From the IMG/VR virus record IMGVR_UViG_3300048930_000192, positions 1-64,000 of that record: a DNA stretch of 64,000 nucleotides; one strand, written 5' to 3'. This document shows positions 17,348 to 29,500 of the stretch, piece after piece. The stretch comes from a virus. Each line of letters starts with the position of its first letter. Positions within the stretch are counted from its first letter, which is position 1. Position numbers and translations under genes: made by a program. The notes beneath the pieces are model-generated. The model searched no databases. It was given only the letters and a program-made list of their open reading frames with translations, and was not told where the DNA came from.

Positions 17348-19784
17348 CCCTTGATTTGACGAAAGCGTTTTCTACATATAGGCCGTATTCGAATCCTTCT
17401 AGCCATACATTGTCTTTAATTAGTATGTTTCCACCGTTCTTGACGTATATTCCTTTACCACTAGATCCAGTAACATTGCCAATTAATACTAGAGGCCGTT
17501 TCATTTCATTGTCGCCAATCGTAAAACAGTTGTTTGGACCTTCAGACAAGAAGCAGCAATAGTGGGGGTGTGTTATTCCTTGTGCGACACCCATCATATT
17601 ATTTGGCAAATTAATTGCCACCGATGCAAATTGCATGTGGCCGCTCAAAGAATCAAGTGGGTTACCGGTTATACCAATAGAACTACTAGGTGTTATTCCC
17701 TTGGGAACTTTTACTAGTATATCTACGTTAAAGTCGCCAAATGTCGGGGATCCACTCACAATAGCTTGTAGTTTGTGTACACCATTCATATACGCAGGAG
17801 TCACACCGGGGCCAAAACATACATATCCATTATCAAGAAAGTCATCCGATGCGCCTGTTCCACTCATCAGCCAATAATTGTAGTTTGGATCGCCCAGTGG
17901 TCCAGTCGGACCAGTTACATTAAACGACCCTCTCATGACAAGGGTATTGGGATCACTATATGACTGAGTTCTGTATACAAGCTTTTCTGGATGATCCGAA
18001 ATATATCCGTCTGGAGTTACAATCGGATATGCCAGTGTATATTCACCGGGGGCAAATTCGACGGTTACTTTGCCAAGCCCCTGCTGAGCAGTTGTGTAGT
18101 TAATTTGATCGAATGTTGGTATATTGGCCGCACCACCAGGCAATCCCGGAATTGCATGAGAATCTGAAAACTCATATTTAACAATGTCGCCAGGATTGAC
18201 CTCAATAAGTACTTCGTTTGTTGCTGGCGTGGTTGTGCCAGATCCCGGTGCGCCGTCTGCACCAGACGGCCCTTGAGGACCATCTGCGCCGGTGGGCCCT
18301 GTTGGACCTGCGGGTCCAGTGGGCCCGGTACTACCATTAGCACCGTTAGTACCATTCGTGCCGTTAGTGCCGTTGGTGCCAGTGGGTCCTGCGGCGCCAG
18401 TGGGTCCTGCGGCGCCAGTGGGTCCTGCGGCGCCAGTGGGTCCTGCGGCGCCAGTGGGTCCTGCGGCGCCAGTGGGTCCTGCAGCACCGGGTGTGCCTTG
18501 TGGGCCAATTTCAATGCCTGCGCCGCTTAGTTTCTTATATCGAATAATATAATTGCTCGACACATATGGTGATATATTTGTAAATGGGGTATTTGTAAAT
18601 TCAATTGGATTATTACCACTGGGAATATAATCTTTACCAGTCGAAATAACAGAATTTCTTGCAACTCGTATAGTTGCAGCAGAAGTATATCCTGTTGATA
18701 CACCAGTTATACCAATTTCATGGCTGTGACTAGGAAGATTTGCTTTAGACAAAATGATGTTTTCTTCACCACTCATGTAGCCGTGTGGATAAGAAGCTAG
18801 CCCGTGACCAGTATTGCTACCAACTACGAATCTACCTCTTAAATCTGGTACAAAGAATTTCGTGCTAGTCAGCCCTGCACTCGGCGCAGATCCATACGAA
18901 GAAATTTTAATTGTGGTAGATGAAGTTGTTGTTAAACTTGCAGCACCGGCAATAGTATATTCATTGACAAATCTGCAAAAATTATCTGTTGAAGAAGCAG
19001 ATGTAATTTTTGCAACTATTCTATTTGTGCAACTTGCTGTTGGCGAAGACGGAATTGGCCAACCGAATTCATATCTATCACCAAGTTCAAATCCGTGATT
19101 TTTTGTATGATAAGAAGCTGGATCACTTAGACCGTCATTAAATGTAACTGTACCACTTAGACCGATACCAGTAATACCACCAAAGATATAATATCTGTCG
19201 GCTATTACACCATACAGATCCTCGTATTCGCCAGTTAGACTTGGCGATCCAGATGTAACGTCTTTAGGAAATGCGTCACCATTACAAAGTAGCCAATTTC
19301 CTGGAATATTATTTGGCAAGCCACCGTACGCAATAATAGTACCAACTGGTGTATATAATCCAACTTCACCGCCACCACTAGAACTTGTTCGTAGACTATT
19401 AACTACTATACCAGATGTGACTCCGGTTGCTATGAGTATAGGGTTGGTAATATGACTACTTACATTTGGTGCGCCTGTCAACGATCCAGAAAGCGATCCA
19501 GACAGATAATATATGTTTCCGGGTGTATAAGACACAGAGGGCGAACTGAACGCCCCCTGCATAATTAATTCAAAGCTGCTACCATTAGCAGATTCAACTA
19601 TACCACCAGCAAAACTAGTAGCACTTGAATCAGCTATAGCCAACCGCCAACCAGTCGAAGTATTATATACGACTTGACCCGGAGAAAAACTATTAGATTG
19701 ATTTACTAATATTTTTATACGGCTACCGTCAGAAGATCCACCACTAAGACCGTATATACTTGGATTGATTGCACTATAAGCCAT
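17328..19784 (-). CDS. Tail fibre protein with collar domain and collagen-like repeats
   Basis: 818 residues. Domains in order: an N-terminal adaptor-like beta region (1-155) that resembles the corresponding part of the 1288-residue fibre; a phage tail collar domain (about 158-425) with IIAYGG...[23 protein letters not shown] and the metal-type LPSHSH motif; a Gly-Pro-Thr collagen-like stretch (about 430-520) that includes six identical GPTGAA repeats; and a parallel beta-helix start (about 570-818) ending abruptly in [10 protein letters not shown]. The beta-helix continues in another frame downstream, so this gene is probably frameshifted. It is likely part of a host-recognition fibre. GGGTAAATCATAA before the ATG may serve as the ribosome site. 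Confidence 0.85.
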   Translation of the reverse strand: MAYSAINPSIYGLSGGSSDGSRIKILVNQSNSFSPGQVVYNTSTGWRLAIADSSATSFAGGIVESANGSSFELIMQGAFSSPSVSYTPGNIYYLSGSLSGSLTGAPNVSSHITNPILIATGVTSGIVVNSLRTSSSGGGEVGLYTPVGTIIAYGGLPNNIPGNWLLCNGDAFPKDVTSGSPSLTGEYEDLYGVIADRYYIFGGITGIGLSGTVTFNDGLSDPASYHTKNHGFELGDRYEFGWPIPSSPTASCTNRIVAKITSASSTDNFCRFVNEYTIAGAASLTTTSSTTIKISSYGSAPSAGLTSTKFFVPDLRGRFVVGSNTGHGLASYPHGYMSGEENIILSKANLPSHSHEIGITGVSTGYTSAATIRVARNSVISTGKDYIPSGNNPIEFTNTPFTNISPYVSSNYIIRYKKLSGAGIEIGPQGTPGAAGPTGAAGPTGAAGPTGAAGPTGAAGPTGAAGPTGTNGTNGTNGTNGANGSTGPTGPAGPTGPTGADGPQGPSGADGAPGSGTTTPATNEVLIEVNPGDIVKYEFSDSHAIPGLPGGAANIPTFDQINYTTAQQGLGKVTVEFAPGEYTLAYPIVTPDGYISDHPEKLVYRTQSYSDPNTLVMRGSFNVTGPTGPLGDPNYNYWLMSGTGASDDFLDNGYVCFGPGVTPAYMNGVHKLQAIVSGSPTFGDFNVDILVKVPKGITPSSSIGITGNPLDSLSGHMQFASVAINLPNNMMGVAQGITHPHYCCFLSEGPNNCFTIGDNEMKRPLVLIGNVTGSSGKGIYVKNGGNILIKDNVWLEGFEYGLYVENAFVKSRGVSPDE
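18379..18486 (-). repeat. Six tandem 18-bp repeats coding for GPTGAA
   Basis: Six 18-bp units, five identical and the last slightly diverged, inside the collagen-like region of the 818-residue fibre gene. Copy number can change by slippage or recombination in steps of six residues without breaking the frame. Confidence 0.9.
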
Positions 19785-19801
19785 TTATGATTTACCCTAT
19801 T

Positions 19802-20944
19802 TTATTTAGATTGTAGCCAACCATGAACTGTATGATTTAACTTTTCTTCTACCTTTGGTTTGAGATCTATTGGTAGCTTTCCTTCTCTAAGGAGCCGCTC
19901 ACATGTAGCCTTACACTCATGATAATTTTCTAGCAGATGGCTAACTTGAGCCATCTCAAATGATATTGCCCATTCATATATGAATGGCACTGTGAACAAT
20001 GCACCCTTGGGGAATGCCAATTTAGACGCGATTCTGTAAAATCTATAGGCTTGATCTAGTCTGCCATACTGCGAACACAGTCTGCCTGCATAGAACAAAC
20101 TTTCTGCACGAATTGGCGAAGCTGCATGAGCATCTACATAGTGCTTAATAATTTCGTCAATCGGATAAACCATTGACTTAGTTTCTGCGTTTATGGCTTC
20201 CTTTAGCTTACCAACTTCGAACAAACTCCAAAATACTTCTTCGTTCCAGCCACCAAGACTTGCTCGCTTAGAATAACATTCGATTGCCTTTTTGTAACTT
20301 CTGGCATCACGATAGCACTGAGCCATATAGAAATGATATCTGTTTACATCTTTTTCTGCAACTGTACCCTTTGCAAATTCATCTTCAAACAACTTGGCAT
20401 CTTTGAGATACTTTTCGGGATCTTTGCTGCGGGCGCCATCTTGAATCGGGCGATTAATAAACCCATCTGCTTTGGCGCGAGTTTTAATTTCATCATGGCA
20501 ATCTACATATTCGTGACATACACCACTATAGTAGAATTTTAGTCGGCTGCTTGTTAGCTGCGGCCTAAAATATTCTACTGGTCCAGCATGTGCAAATACG
20601 TCGTACAAATCTGCGTTTAAACCTACTTTGAAAGATTCGGGATTAAAATCGTGATTGAACTCCAATATTTCATCAGCGTCGATCATGAGATTATAATCAC
20701 CTTCTGGTCGAGCCAATTCTAGCAATTCAGATCTATTATGGCCAAAATTTACCCATGGTCTTTCATATAGCTTTCCTTCGATGCCAACCCGCTTAAAGAA
20801 GTCTTTAATCTTTTCTTGAGTTCCATCAGTGCTGCCAGTATCGACTATAACCCAGTTATCAATAACTGGCATAGTACTTGCAAGGCATCTTTCGATGACA
20901 TGGGACTCATTTTTCACAATCATACACAAAGTTACTTTCGTCAT
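19802..20944 (-). CDS. Family 2 glycosyltransferase with helical-repeat C-terminus
   Basis: Probable sugar-nucleotide-dependent glycosyltransferase. From the ATG at 20944 (380 residues) the GT-A domain shows LCMIVKNESHVIERCL at the N-terminus, VDTGSTDGTQE (35-45) and the metal-binding DAD (89-91) in LMIDADEILEF. Residues about 190-380 look like TPR-type helical repeats (RYHFYMAQCYRDARSYKKAIECY). An upstream in-frame ATG at 20956 exists, but GGAG lies 6 nt before the 20944 ATG and 6 nt after the other, so 20944 is preferred. It sits inside the fibre gene cluster, so fibre or other virion proteins, or host surface sugars, are candidate acceptors; the acceptor is unknown. Confidence 0.85.
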   Translation of the reverse strand: MTKVTLCMIVKNESHVIERCLASTMPVIDNWVIVDTGSTDGTQEKIKDFFKRVGIEGKLYERPWVNFGHNRSELLELARPEGDYNLMIDADEILEFNHDFNPESFKVGLNADLYDVFAHAGPVEYFRPQLTSSRLKFYYSGVCHEYVDCHDEIKTRAKADGFINRPIQDGARSKDPEKYLKDAKLFEDEFAKGTVAEKDVNRYHFYMAQCYRDARSYKKAIECYSKRASLGGWNEEVFWSLFEVGKLKEAINAETKSMVYPIDEIIKHYVDAHAASPIRAESLFYAGRLCSQYGRLDQAYRFYRIASKLAFPKGALFTVPFIYEWAISFEMAQVSHLLENYHECKATCERLLREGKLPIDLKPKVEEKLNHTVHGWLQSK

Positions 20945-20967
20945 TCTATTCTCCATACTAATAATGC

Positions 20968-21180
20968 TTATTCTGGTATATTTATGATCAGCTGAATGAT
21001 ATACCGTGGACCAAGTTCAACTAAACCATTAGATGCGTTTAAACCCTTCATTATATCATTAACTGAAAATGGTGCAGTGACAGAATATGGTATAAGTATA
21101 AGTTCCAATATATTTTCTGGCGGCATTAGATGTATCATTCCCGTAGAAGGAAATACATACATTACTATCTGATTGGGCAA
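20968..21180 (-). CDS. Unknown 70-residue protein
   Basis: Small, hydrophobic-rich protein of unknown function (MYVFPSTGMIHLMPPENILE, then a LGPRYIIQLIINIPE end). A GGAG 8 nt before a TTG at 21180 suggests initiation at TTG. No clear membrane segment or signal peptide. It is flanked by a collagen-like fibre gene and the glycosyltransferase with short spacers, so it is probably part of the late fibre operon. Confidence 0.55.
   Translation of the reverse strand: MPNQIVMYVFPSTGMIHLMPPENILELILIPYSVTAPFSVNDIMKGLNASNGLVELGPRYIIQLIINIPE
20979..20986 (-). promoter_or_regulatory. Late promoter-like core for the glycosyltransferase
   Basis: CATAAATA on the minus strand, one mismatch to the T4 late consensus. 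It overlaps the end of the 70-residue ORF and lies about 35 nt before the preferred ATG. Confidence 0.4.
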
Positions 21181-21193
21181 TACTATTTCTCCT

Positions 21194-22969
<1,776 letters not shown>

Positions 22970-22981
22970 TGTTTCACCTTA

Positions 22982-23749
22982 TTATCGAAATAATATATCA
23001 CATGCCCCTGTGGCAGGATCTGCTACACCATCACCACCGGATTCTGTAAAACCGATGCATATGGCATTGTTACGAGCGCCGTACGCAAGATCTATCCACC
23101 CAGAATCATAATATCCAGTTCCAGCCATACTAGTTTCTACCTGCGATGACAGCCCCAATTGTAGAAAATTTGAAACAGTTGTGTTGTAGGAAGTATAATA
23201 TTTAGCAGTGAATAGCGAGCCGGCGGTACCAACAACTTGCTTATTTACTCTAAACCTAACTTGAGTATAACCAGCCAAGTCGACCATGAATAAATGTCTC
23301 GTAGTATTACCAGCAAATCTTTCTGCCAAAGTAGCGTTGGACATTGCAAAATTTCCTGCGGCGTTGCCGTGTACGGTGAAAGATTTGATTGGTTTATACG
23401 ATCCGTCTGTTATCCAACCAACACCAGACTCATACGTTACAGCATCTCCCGAATCAAGCACAGAAGAATATAACGTGGCACCACACTCTATTGTTATTGC
23501 ATGAGATATTGTGTCCATATTTACAAGCCGCATAAATTTTACATTTTTTACTGTTGCCGTTGATGAAGGTCCAGCAACAATATTTACCACACTTGTGCCA
23601 TTAGAATCAGAAACGCTATTGTCCCATGTTGGCAAAGATGAGCCATTGACTGTAATTTCATTAAAAGACGCATAGCATTCTATTGGAACTGTGTCATGTG
23701 CTTCATCGAGCACCATTGTTAAATTCTGAGAGTTCTTTATTGTTATCAT
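22982..23749 (-). CDS. Unknown protein of the fibre cluster
   Basis: About 255 residues of beta-rich, Thr/Ser/Gly/Val sequence, with repeated short hydrophobic strands ([20 protein letters not shown]). The preferred start is the ATG at 23749, 6 nt after GGAG and overlapping the stop of the preceding gene as ATGA; a GTG 12 nt upstream is less likely. The C-terminal half ([20 protein letters not shown]) resembles lectin-like or jelly-roll virion domains in style, but no family can be named. It lies between two collagen-like fibre genes and is probably a fibre tip or accessory protein. Confidence 0.6.
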   Translation of the reverse strand: MITIKNSQNLTMVLDEAHDTVPIECYASFNEITVNGSSLPTWDNSVSDSNGTSVVNIVAGPSSTATVKNVKFMRLVNMDTISHAITIECGATLYSSVLDSGDAVTYESGVGWITDGSYKPIKSFTVHGNAAGNFAMSNATLAERFAGNTTRHLFMVDLAGYTQVRFRVNKQVVGTAGSLFTAKYYTSYNTTVSNFLQLGLSSQVETSMAGTGYYDSGWIDLAYGARNNAICIGFTESGGDGVADPATGACDILFR

Positions 23750-25707
23750 ATCATACTCCACATTATTATTTCGGCGACAGACATTGAATTAATACCGGCT
23801 GGTCCTGTGGCACCTGTAAGACCAATTGGTCCTGTTGGTCCTGTTGGTCCTGTTGGTCCTGTGGCACCTGTAAGACCAATTGGTCCTGTTGGTCCTGTTG
23901 GTCCTGTGGCACCTGTAAGACCAATTGGTCCTGTTGGTCCTGCAATACCTTGTGCCCCTGTGTCACCAGTTGGTCCTGTTGGTCCTGTTGGTCCTGTGGC
24001 ACCTGTAAGACCAATTGGTCCTGTTGGTCCTGCAATACCTTGTGCCCCTGTGTCACCAGTTGGTCCTGTTGGTCCTGTGGCACCTGTAAGACCAATTGGT
24101 CCTGTTGGTCCTGCAATACCTTGTGCCCCTGTGTCACCGGTTGGTCCTGTTGGTCCTGTGGCACCAGTGGCACCGAAAAGAGAGATACCATCTTGATCTA
24201 TTTGCATCGATAAAATATCGATAAAGTCTAAATCGCCAATTTCGTTTGGTATCGCAATATACAAACTAGCTTCGTCGATATTATACCATAGTTTGCCGAT
24301 TGTCGCGGCGGGTGGTGATGCGCTAACTTCTACCGCAAAATCGCCGGTAATAGTAGAACCAGATACCGAAGAGCTGAAGTAGATGGTATTTGTAAGCTCG
24401 TCGGAATAGATGGACACACCACCATTGCCAACTAACCGTAATATTTCTCCAGAACTTCTGTCGGTTTCTGATAGTCTATACTTGGCAACAAGATTCTGAC
24501 TACCAGAAACAGATATTGTATGAAATGCCTCACCAAGACCACCACCTGAAGATATTACATTTTGCTTTGGTAAATATTTCGAAAGCTTTTCATAATCAAT
24601 ATCAAGAACATTATTATTTAATCGTAAAAATGTATTTGGTTTTACAGATATTATTGTACTTGTGCCCGCTGGACCGGTTTCACCCCTCGGACCAACCTCA
24701 CCTCTTAGACCATCTTTACCATTTAAGCCTTTATCGCCCTTTGGTCCCGTTGGTCCAATATCACCTTTATCGCCCTTTGGTCCCGTTGGTCCAATATCAC
24801 CTTTATCGCCCTTTGGTCCTGTTGGTCCAATATCGCCTTTATCACCGGTAGGTCCCGTTGGTCCCGTTGGTCCAATATCGCCTTTATCACCCTTTGGCCC
24901 GGCGATGCCTTTATCGCCTTTATCACCCTTTGGCCCGGCGATGCCTTTATCGCCTTTATCACCGGTAGGTCCTGCTGCTCCCGTTGGTCCAATATCGCCT
25001 TTATCGCCGGTAGGTCCTGCTGCTCCCGTTGGTCCAATATCGCCTTTATCGCCTTTATCGCCTTTATCACCCTTATCACCCTTATCACCCTTATCACCCG
25101 TTGGTCCTGTTGGGCCTGTTGGGCCTGTCGGACCTACAGGCCCAACAGGCCCCCTTTCACCTTTTACACCACTGGGACCAATGTCACCTTTATCACCCTT
25201 TGGTCCATCCATACCTCTTGGGCCTTGTATGCTAATACTATCAGATGATTTTTGCTGGTAAGATATATTTTCTGATATAATTGATGGAACATTTGATGTT
25301 TTTAGACCCGAGATAGATAATAGATTCGATCTATACCTACTAGAAATAGTATCATAATTTCCGTAATCGTCTGCTATTAGGATCTTATCGTTTACATTCT
25401 TGAATTTATAAACTGAGCCTTTGTCATAATTCAAAAATGATTCTGTGCAAATAACTTCGTCGTTGTCATATAAAGACAAAATATCGATATCGAAAAGTTT
25501 GTTTATAGATTTAATAGATCCGGTCACCCTTGTGACGATATCTTCATTCAAATTCTTAATCAATACAACAAAATTCCCAGAATCCAATTTATAGTCTTCT
25601 ACAATTTCATTTGAAATTGATTTTACTACTTCAACAACACTAAATTCTTTAATAGATCCAACAGACTTTAGTATTGTATATTTTACTGGGAAATTATGTT
25701 CTTCCAT
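23746..25707 (-). CDS. Collagen-like tail fibre protein B
   Basis: 653 residues. The N-terminal domain (1-155) is an SH3-like or unknown beta fold with repeated [19 protein letters not shown]-type strands. Two collagen-like regions flank a central globular beta domain: the first (about 157-350) is charged, built of GDKGDK, GPKGDK and [14 protein letters not shown] units; the second (about 510-637) is neutral, built of GPTGPTG and [13 protein letters not shown] modules. The protein ends soon after the second block. It is likely a trimeric fibre. The start overlaps the 189-residue gene by 25 nt and the stop overlaps the next gene as ATGA, so these genes are translationally coupled. Confidence 0.8.
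   Translation of the reverse strand: MEEHNFPVKYTILKSVGSIKEFSVVEVVKSISNEIVEDYKLDSGNFVVLIKNLNEDIVTRVTGSIKSINKLFDIDILSLYDNDEVICTESFLNYDKGSVYKFKNVNDKILIADDYGNYDTISSRYRSNLLSISGLKTSNVPSIISENISYQQKSSDSISIQGPRGMDGPKGDKGDIGPSGVKGERGPVGPVGPTGPTGPTGPTGDKGDKGDKGDKGDKGDKGDIGPTGAAGPTGDKGDIGPTGAAGPTGDKGDKGIAGPKGDKGDKGIAGPKGDKGDIGPTGPTGPTGDKGDIGPTGPKGDKGDIGPTGPKGDKGDIGPTGPKGDKGLNGKDGLRGEVGPRGETGPAGTSTIISVKPNTFLRLNNNVLDIDYEKLSKYLPKQNVISSGGGLGEAFHTISVSGSQNLVAKYRLSETDRSSGEILRLVGNGGVSIYSDELTNTIYFSSSVSGSTITGDFAVEVSASPPAATIGKLWYNIDEASLYIAIPNEIGDLDFIDILSMQIDQDGISLFGATGATGPTGPTGDTGAQGIAGPTGPIGLTGATGPTGPTGDTGAQGIAGPTGPIGLTGATGPTGPTGPTGDTGAQGIAGPTGPIGLTGATGPTGPTGPIGLTGATGPTGPTGPTGPIGLTGATGPAGINSMSVAEIIMWSMI
23798..24175 (-). 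repeat. Collagen-like repeat block, C-terminal part of fibre B
   Basis: Three near-identical modules encoding [19 protein letters not shown] plus GPTGPTG linkers. They match those in fibre A at 22576-22866 almost base for base, so recombination between the two genes is possible. Confidence 0.85.
24660..25233 (-). repeat. Charged collagen-like repeat block in fibre B
   Basis: Long series of Gly-Asp-Lys, Gly-Pro-Lys and Gly-Pro-Thr triplets, with tandem 9- and 27-bp-scale DNA repeats. Charged Lys-Gly-Asp patterns are known to stabilise bacterial and phage collagen-like triple helices that lack hydroxyproline. Confidence 0.85.
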
Positions 25708-26252
25708 GATATATTATTTTCTGATATGATGGCAGACGGTATTAAGTATCCTAGACTTCTATATTTCTTAACAAGGGTCTCGTCTAAAGGAATCTCAATG
25801 CCAACTATTTTAGCATCGCAACCCAAAATTCTAGACGCATTAACATCAAAGAATTCTAAATTTTGCTTCTCTATACCATAAACCTCTAGAAGATACTCTT
25901 TTATGATCTTTAAACTATTCGTGCTTCTATAAATTATACCAACATTCTTGTTTGTTCTTTCGTAAATTTCATTGACGGTATTTTTAAAATCTGGTTCTCT
26001 TTCTTGATTCTTTTGAACCAAAATTATACCATTATGTATGCCAGATTTGCTCTTAAGTATAACAGAATAGAACTTTCTATTGCTAACATTTTCTATAATA
26101 GAAATCAAGTCGTTTTTCGACTTGGATAACACAATTGCAAATGATCTATTGTCTTTAACTATTTTCTTGTAGATGTCTTCTGATATTACACTTTTTCGAT
26201 TTTCTGAAAAATCGAAAGCAGAATCAGATAAGAACTTATCAAATTTCATCAT
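25683..26252 (-). CDS. Unknown 189-residue protein at the head of the fibre B operon
   Basis: Not recognised. Mixed alpha/beta sequence with Lys/Asp/Asn-rich surface and hydrophobic strands ([19 protein letters not shown] and [11 protein letters not shown]). An AAGGA site precedes an ATG-ATG start, and the end overlaps the start of fibre B by 25 nt. The absence of collagen or fibre repeats suggests an adaptor or chaperone rather than a fibre shaft, but this is inference. Confidence 0.6.
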   Translation of the reverse strand: MMKFDKFLSDSAFDFSENRKSVISEDIYKKIVKDNRSFAIVLSKSKNDLISIIENVSNRKFYSVILKSKSGIHNGIILVQKNQEREPDFKNTVNEIYERTNKNVGIIYRSTNSLKIIKEYLLEVYGIEKQNLEFFDVNASRILGCDAKIVGIEIPLDETLVKKYRSLGYLIPSAIISENNISWKNIISQ

Positions 26253-26264
26253 AACATATTTTCC

Positions 26265-26594
26265 TTACTTAGTAACTTCTGGATCAACTAGTGCCGTGCC
26301 TTGGTAAGATCTAACTACTGTGCCATTCGCATAGTGAAATTCAACGTCATATACATATCTTGCTGGCTTTAAGCTGGCACTAGCGGTTGCGCTCATGAAT
26401 AATGCGAAACTACCTGTGCCACCAGTAACAGAAACTTGAATTTCTTTATATGTGTCCGTATAATAACTTGTCTTTAGATAACAGTATCCTGTGCTGCCAG
26501 ATAGATCTAATGCCAAGTTATTTTCATTATACGCAGTTAATGACTTATTGTAAGTCTCGCCCTGATTTATGTACAAATTTAAATACTTTGACAC
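26265..26594 (-). CDS. Small beta-rich virion-type protein
   Basis: 109 residues that look like a single immunoglobulin-like or BppU-type N-terminal domain: NLYINQGETYNKSLTAY, then alternating strands (SFALFMSATASASLKPARYVY and VEFHYANGTVV). Proteins of this pattern sit in baseplate and fibre regions of many phages and help attach fibres. It lies directly after the 1288-residue fibre gene with a 2-nt gap. The family placement is from general pattern, not from a specific match. Confidence 0.6.
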   Translation of the reverse strand: MSKYLNLYINQGETYNKSLTAYNENNLALDLSGSTGYCYLKTSYYTDTYKEIQVSVTGGTGSFALFMSATASASLKPARYVYDVEFHYANGTVVRSYQGTALVDPEVTK

Positions 26595-26596
26595 TA

Positions 26597-29500
26597 TTAT
26601 GATCCTATTCTGTAATAAGTTATATGACGCATTCTCGGATCACTAGAACCACTATCCATGCTGATATTTATCGTCGAAGTAACATTAGTAACAACACAGT
26701 TGAATGTAACTGGGTTGCTTGCATTGATAGTTCCAAGAGAGTAATCTACACCATTTACAGTAGCGGTCAATGACACACTTGAACTACTTGACTGGGCAAT
26801 GAAAGCTGTGATGAAATATGCGCCCGGTATAAGACCAGATATCGTGTATGAAGTTGCATCAGTTTGTATATTACCGGCAGGCAAGCACGATTGATCTACA
26901 TATTGCTTATTTGCTGCATGGTGATCAGCTGTTGGGAATGTAAGTCCGGTGATCTTTGCTGTGCCGGCTGGTGTATTAAACGGATCGGCATTTCTGTCGT
27001 CGTAGAAATCCAAAGAAGGTGGATTAGATCTAGAGCCATCGTCTTTCAACAGAGATCCCATTATAAATGCGCGACTTGCTACTGGGTCAACACCAAATAC
27101 TGGTTTGCCGAGTAGGCCGCCTCTTCGTATAGGCGAAGTATCGCCACCACCGGTGTAACCATCTGGCCATACAGTCATATCTCCGAAGAAATATGTCTCC
27201 ATTCTAGAATTGCCGACACCAACCGCAGACGCCTTGGTGACAAAGGTATCCCAAATTGGTATACCCTTATGCAATATTTGATACTGATTTTCTACGTTAC
27301 CAGAACCTGTTATAGCATTGATGAATAGTTGCCCGTTATCGTCAAGCAGCTTGAAACTACTTGCGTATATTTCATATTTGCCTTGATCTGGGCTGCTAAA
27401 CAGGTGGGTATTGCCGCTCGACTTCTTGGTCCATATATCTCCGCCGCCCTGCATCAACAGATTGGCAGAATCTATTACCAAATCACCGGTCATCATATCA
27501 CCAGCAACGTCAACATAGTAGTCGTCGGTTTCAGTTTTGCTATAAACTTCGATCTTATCACGGAACGCATCAAGATTTGTTGGCGATATGTACTGCGGAG
27601 TACCATCATATCTTACATAAATCGAATCATGGTTGTGTGTAAGACTGCTTACGGTATATCCGTTACCTTCAGCATACGCCGAAGAAATTATATTTGATCT
27701 TGCTGTATAGGCTTGCGCACTGCTCAAAGCCTGATTGTCGTCAAATCTTACATATCTCAAGTCGTGGTCGTGAGTAGCACCGAATGTTGGCAAACTAGAT
27801 CCTAGGCCAATACCGGCAAGATACGCATTTTCTCTAAACGTAGCTCTACCGCCGTCTGTAAGGCCGTCAACTGAGCCATGAGTTGCATCATATCTAATAT
27901 ATCTTAGATCGTGATTGTGCCCAGTAAGTATAGTAGCCTTAGTAGAAGACCGTGCTCGAATTATGTAGTAAGTTACTACGTTTCTTGGCTCAATTGAGAA
28001 TGGCTCATTGTTGCCCGTGGCACTTGTATTTGTACTAAATCCGCTGCCACTGACTACAGCTTGACCGACACCAAAGGCTGCGGTAGTAACATTTAGCCCG
28101 TGAGAGTGAGAAGGCATATTGGCATTGCTCAAAGCAACAGAAGTAATACCAGACACAGAGCCAATGTCAAGATCAGTTGACTTGCCTCTGATGTATCTAG
28201 ATCTTAGATCTGGCACAAAGAACTGGCTTACACTAGATGAGTTGCTTACAATTCTTAACTCGTATACGCCACTAACAGGTGCAGTACCACTTACAGTTAT
28301 CGTTGTAGAAGTTATAGAAGATATTGTTCTGGATTCTACAACACCAGCAGTGTTTGTAAGTGTAATATTATCGCCGACTTCTAGATTTCTAGAACCATCA
28401 GTGCAAACACAAGTTGTTGTGCCACTAAATGTGACTCTAACAAAATACTTATCTTGCAATACACGATCTAGATCCGGATAAGAAGAGGTGTTATACTTAG
28501 ATCCATCGCATACAACCCATTCTGTTGAAAGATATTCTAAACCACCAGCATATGGATATATGGTACCGATTGGCACTAAACCACTTAGATATAGTTCGTC
28601 TGTAGGATCTTCAATTACAGTACCAATGTAATTGATTATATATCCTTCTGTTTCACTAGACGCAATAAGCATTGGCTTTCTTACGCCGCCCGATGGTATT
28701 CTAGTCAATACATTTAGATCTGGATCAGAAATTAGTTTACCGGCAACTACACCACTCAAGAAATATACTTCACCTGCACTGAACGGCACACCTTCTACAG
28801 TATTAACAGAACCACTCAAGCCCTTTATAAGGCCTTTCATGGTTATCACAAACGAATCGCCACTCACAGAAGAAACTACACCAAGCGATTCGGCATTTTC
28901 TACGGAGTCTGCTAGAGCCTTTACATAGTCGCCACTTGTATTAATTCTTACGATATCGCCAAATGTCAATCCGTGCGCAGACTGCGAAACTCTCCGACGC
29001 AACGAGTTTGTTTCTAACAAGTCGCCAGAAATTAATCCGTATTCGTCAGAAATGGGTATAGAATATGGGCTAGAGTAAGTATAACCATGTGCGCCATCAA
29101 GCTGATCTACGTTTAGACCCTTTGCAAAACTGGTTGTTGTTATTCCAGAATATGCTCGCCAATTTTCTCCGGTGCCACCGGCAGCAGAAATGCTACCATA
29201 TACACTAAATGCCAAATTCTTTCCATCAACTATATTAGTATCACTATACCATACTTTTAATGTATTTTGATCTGAAAGATTGTCTGGTACTTTAGAAATT
29301 ACCCAGCCACCAGAGAACTGCCCATTATTTGTAGCGCCTATCGGAAGTTCTGTTAACTGAATCTGCAAATATTCGTTTGTTCTTGCCGCGAATATAAAGT
29401 TATCGCCAGTATATCCAGTTACACCATCATAACCATATGACCTGTGTATTCTACCGATAAATGGATCCCACGAGCCACTTAGACCAATGCCAACATTAGA

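Noticed and set aside
24662-25261. A 199-codon Pro/Ser-rich open frame on the plus strand
   Set aside because: It is the antisense shadow of the collagen-like region; Gly-Pro repeats leave the opposite strand free of stops. No ribosome site or promoter.
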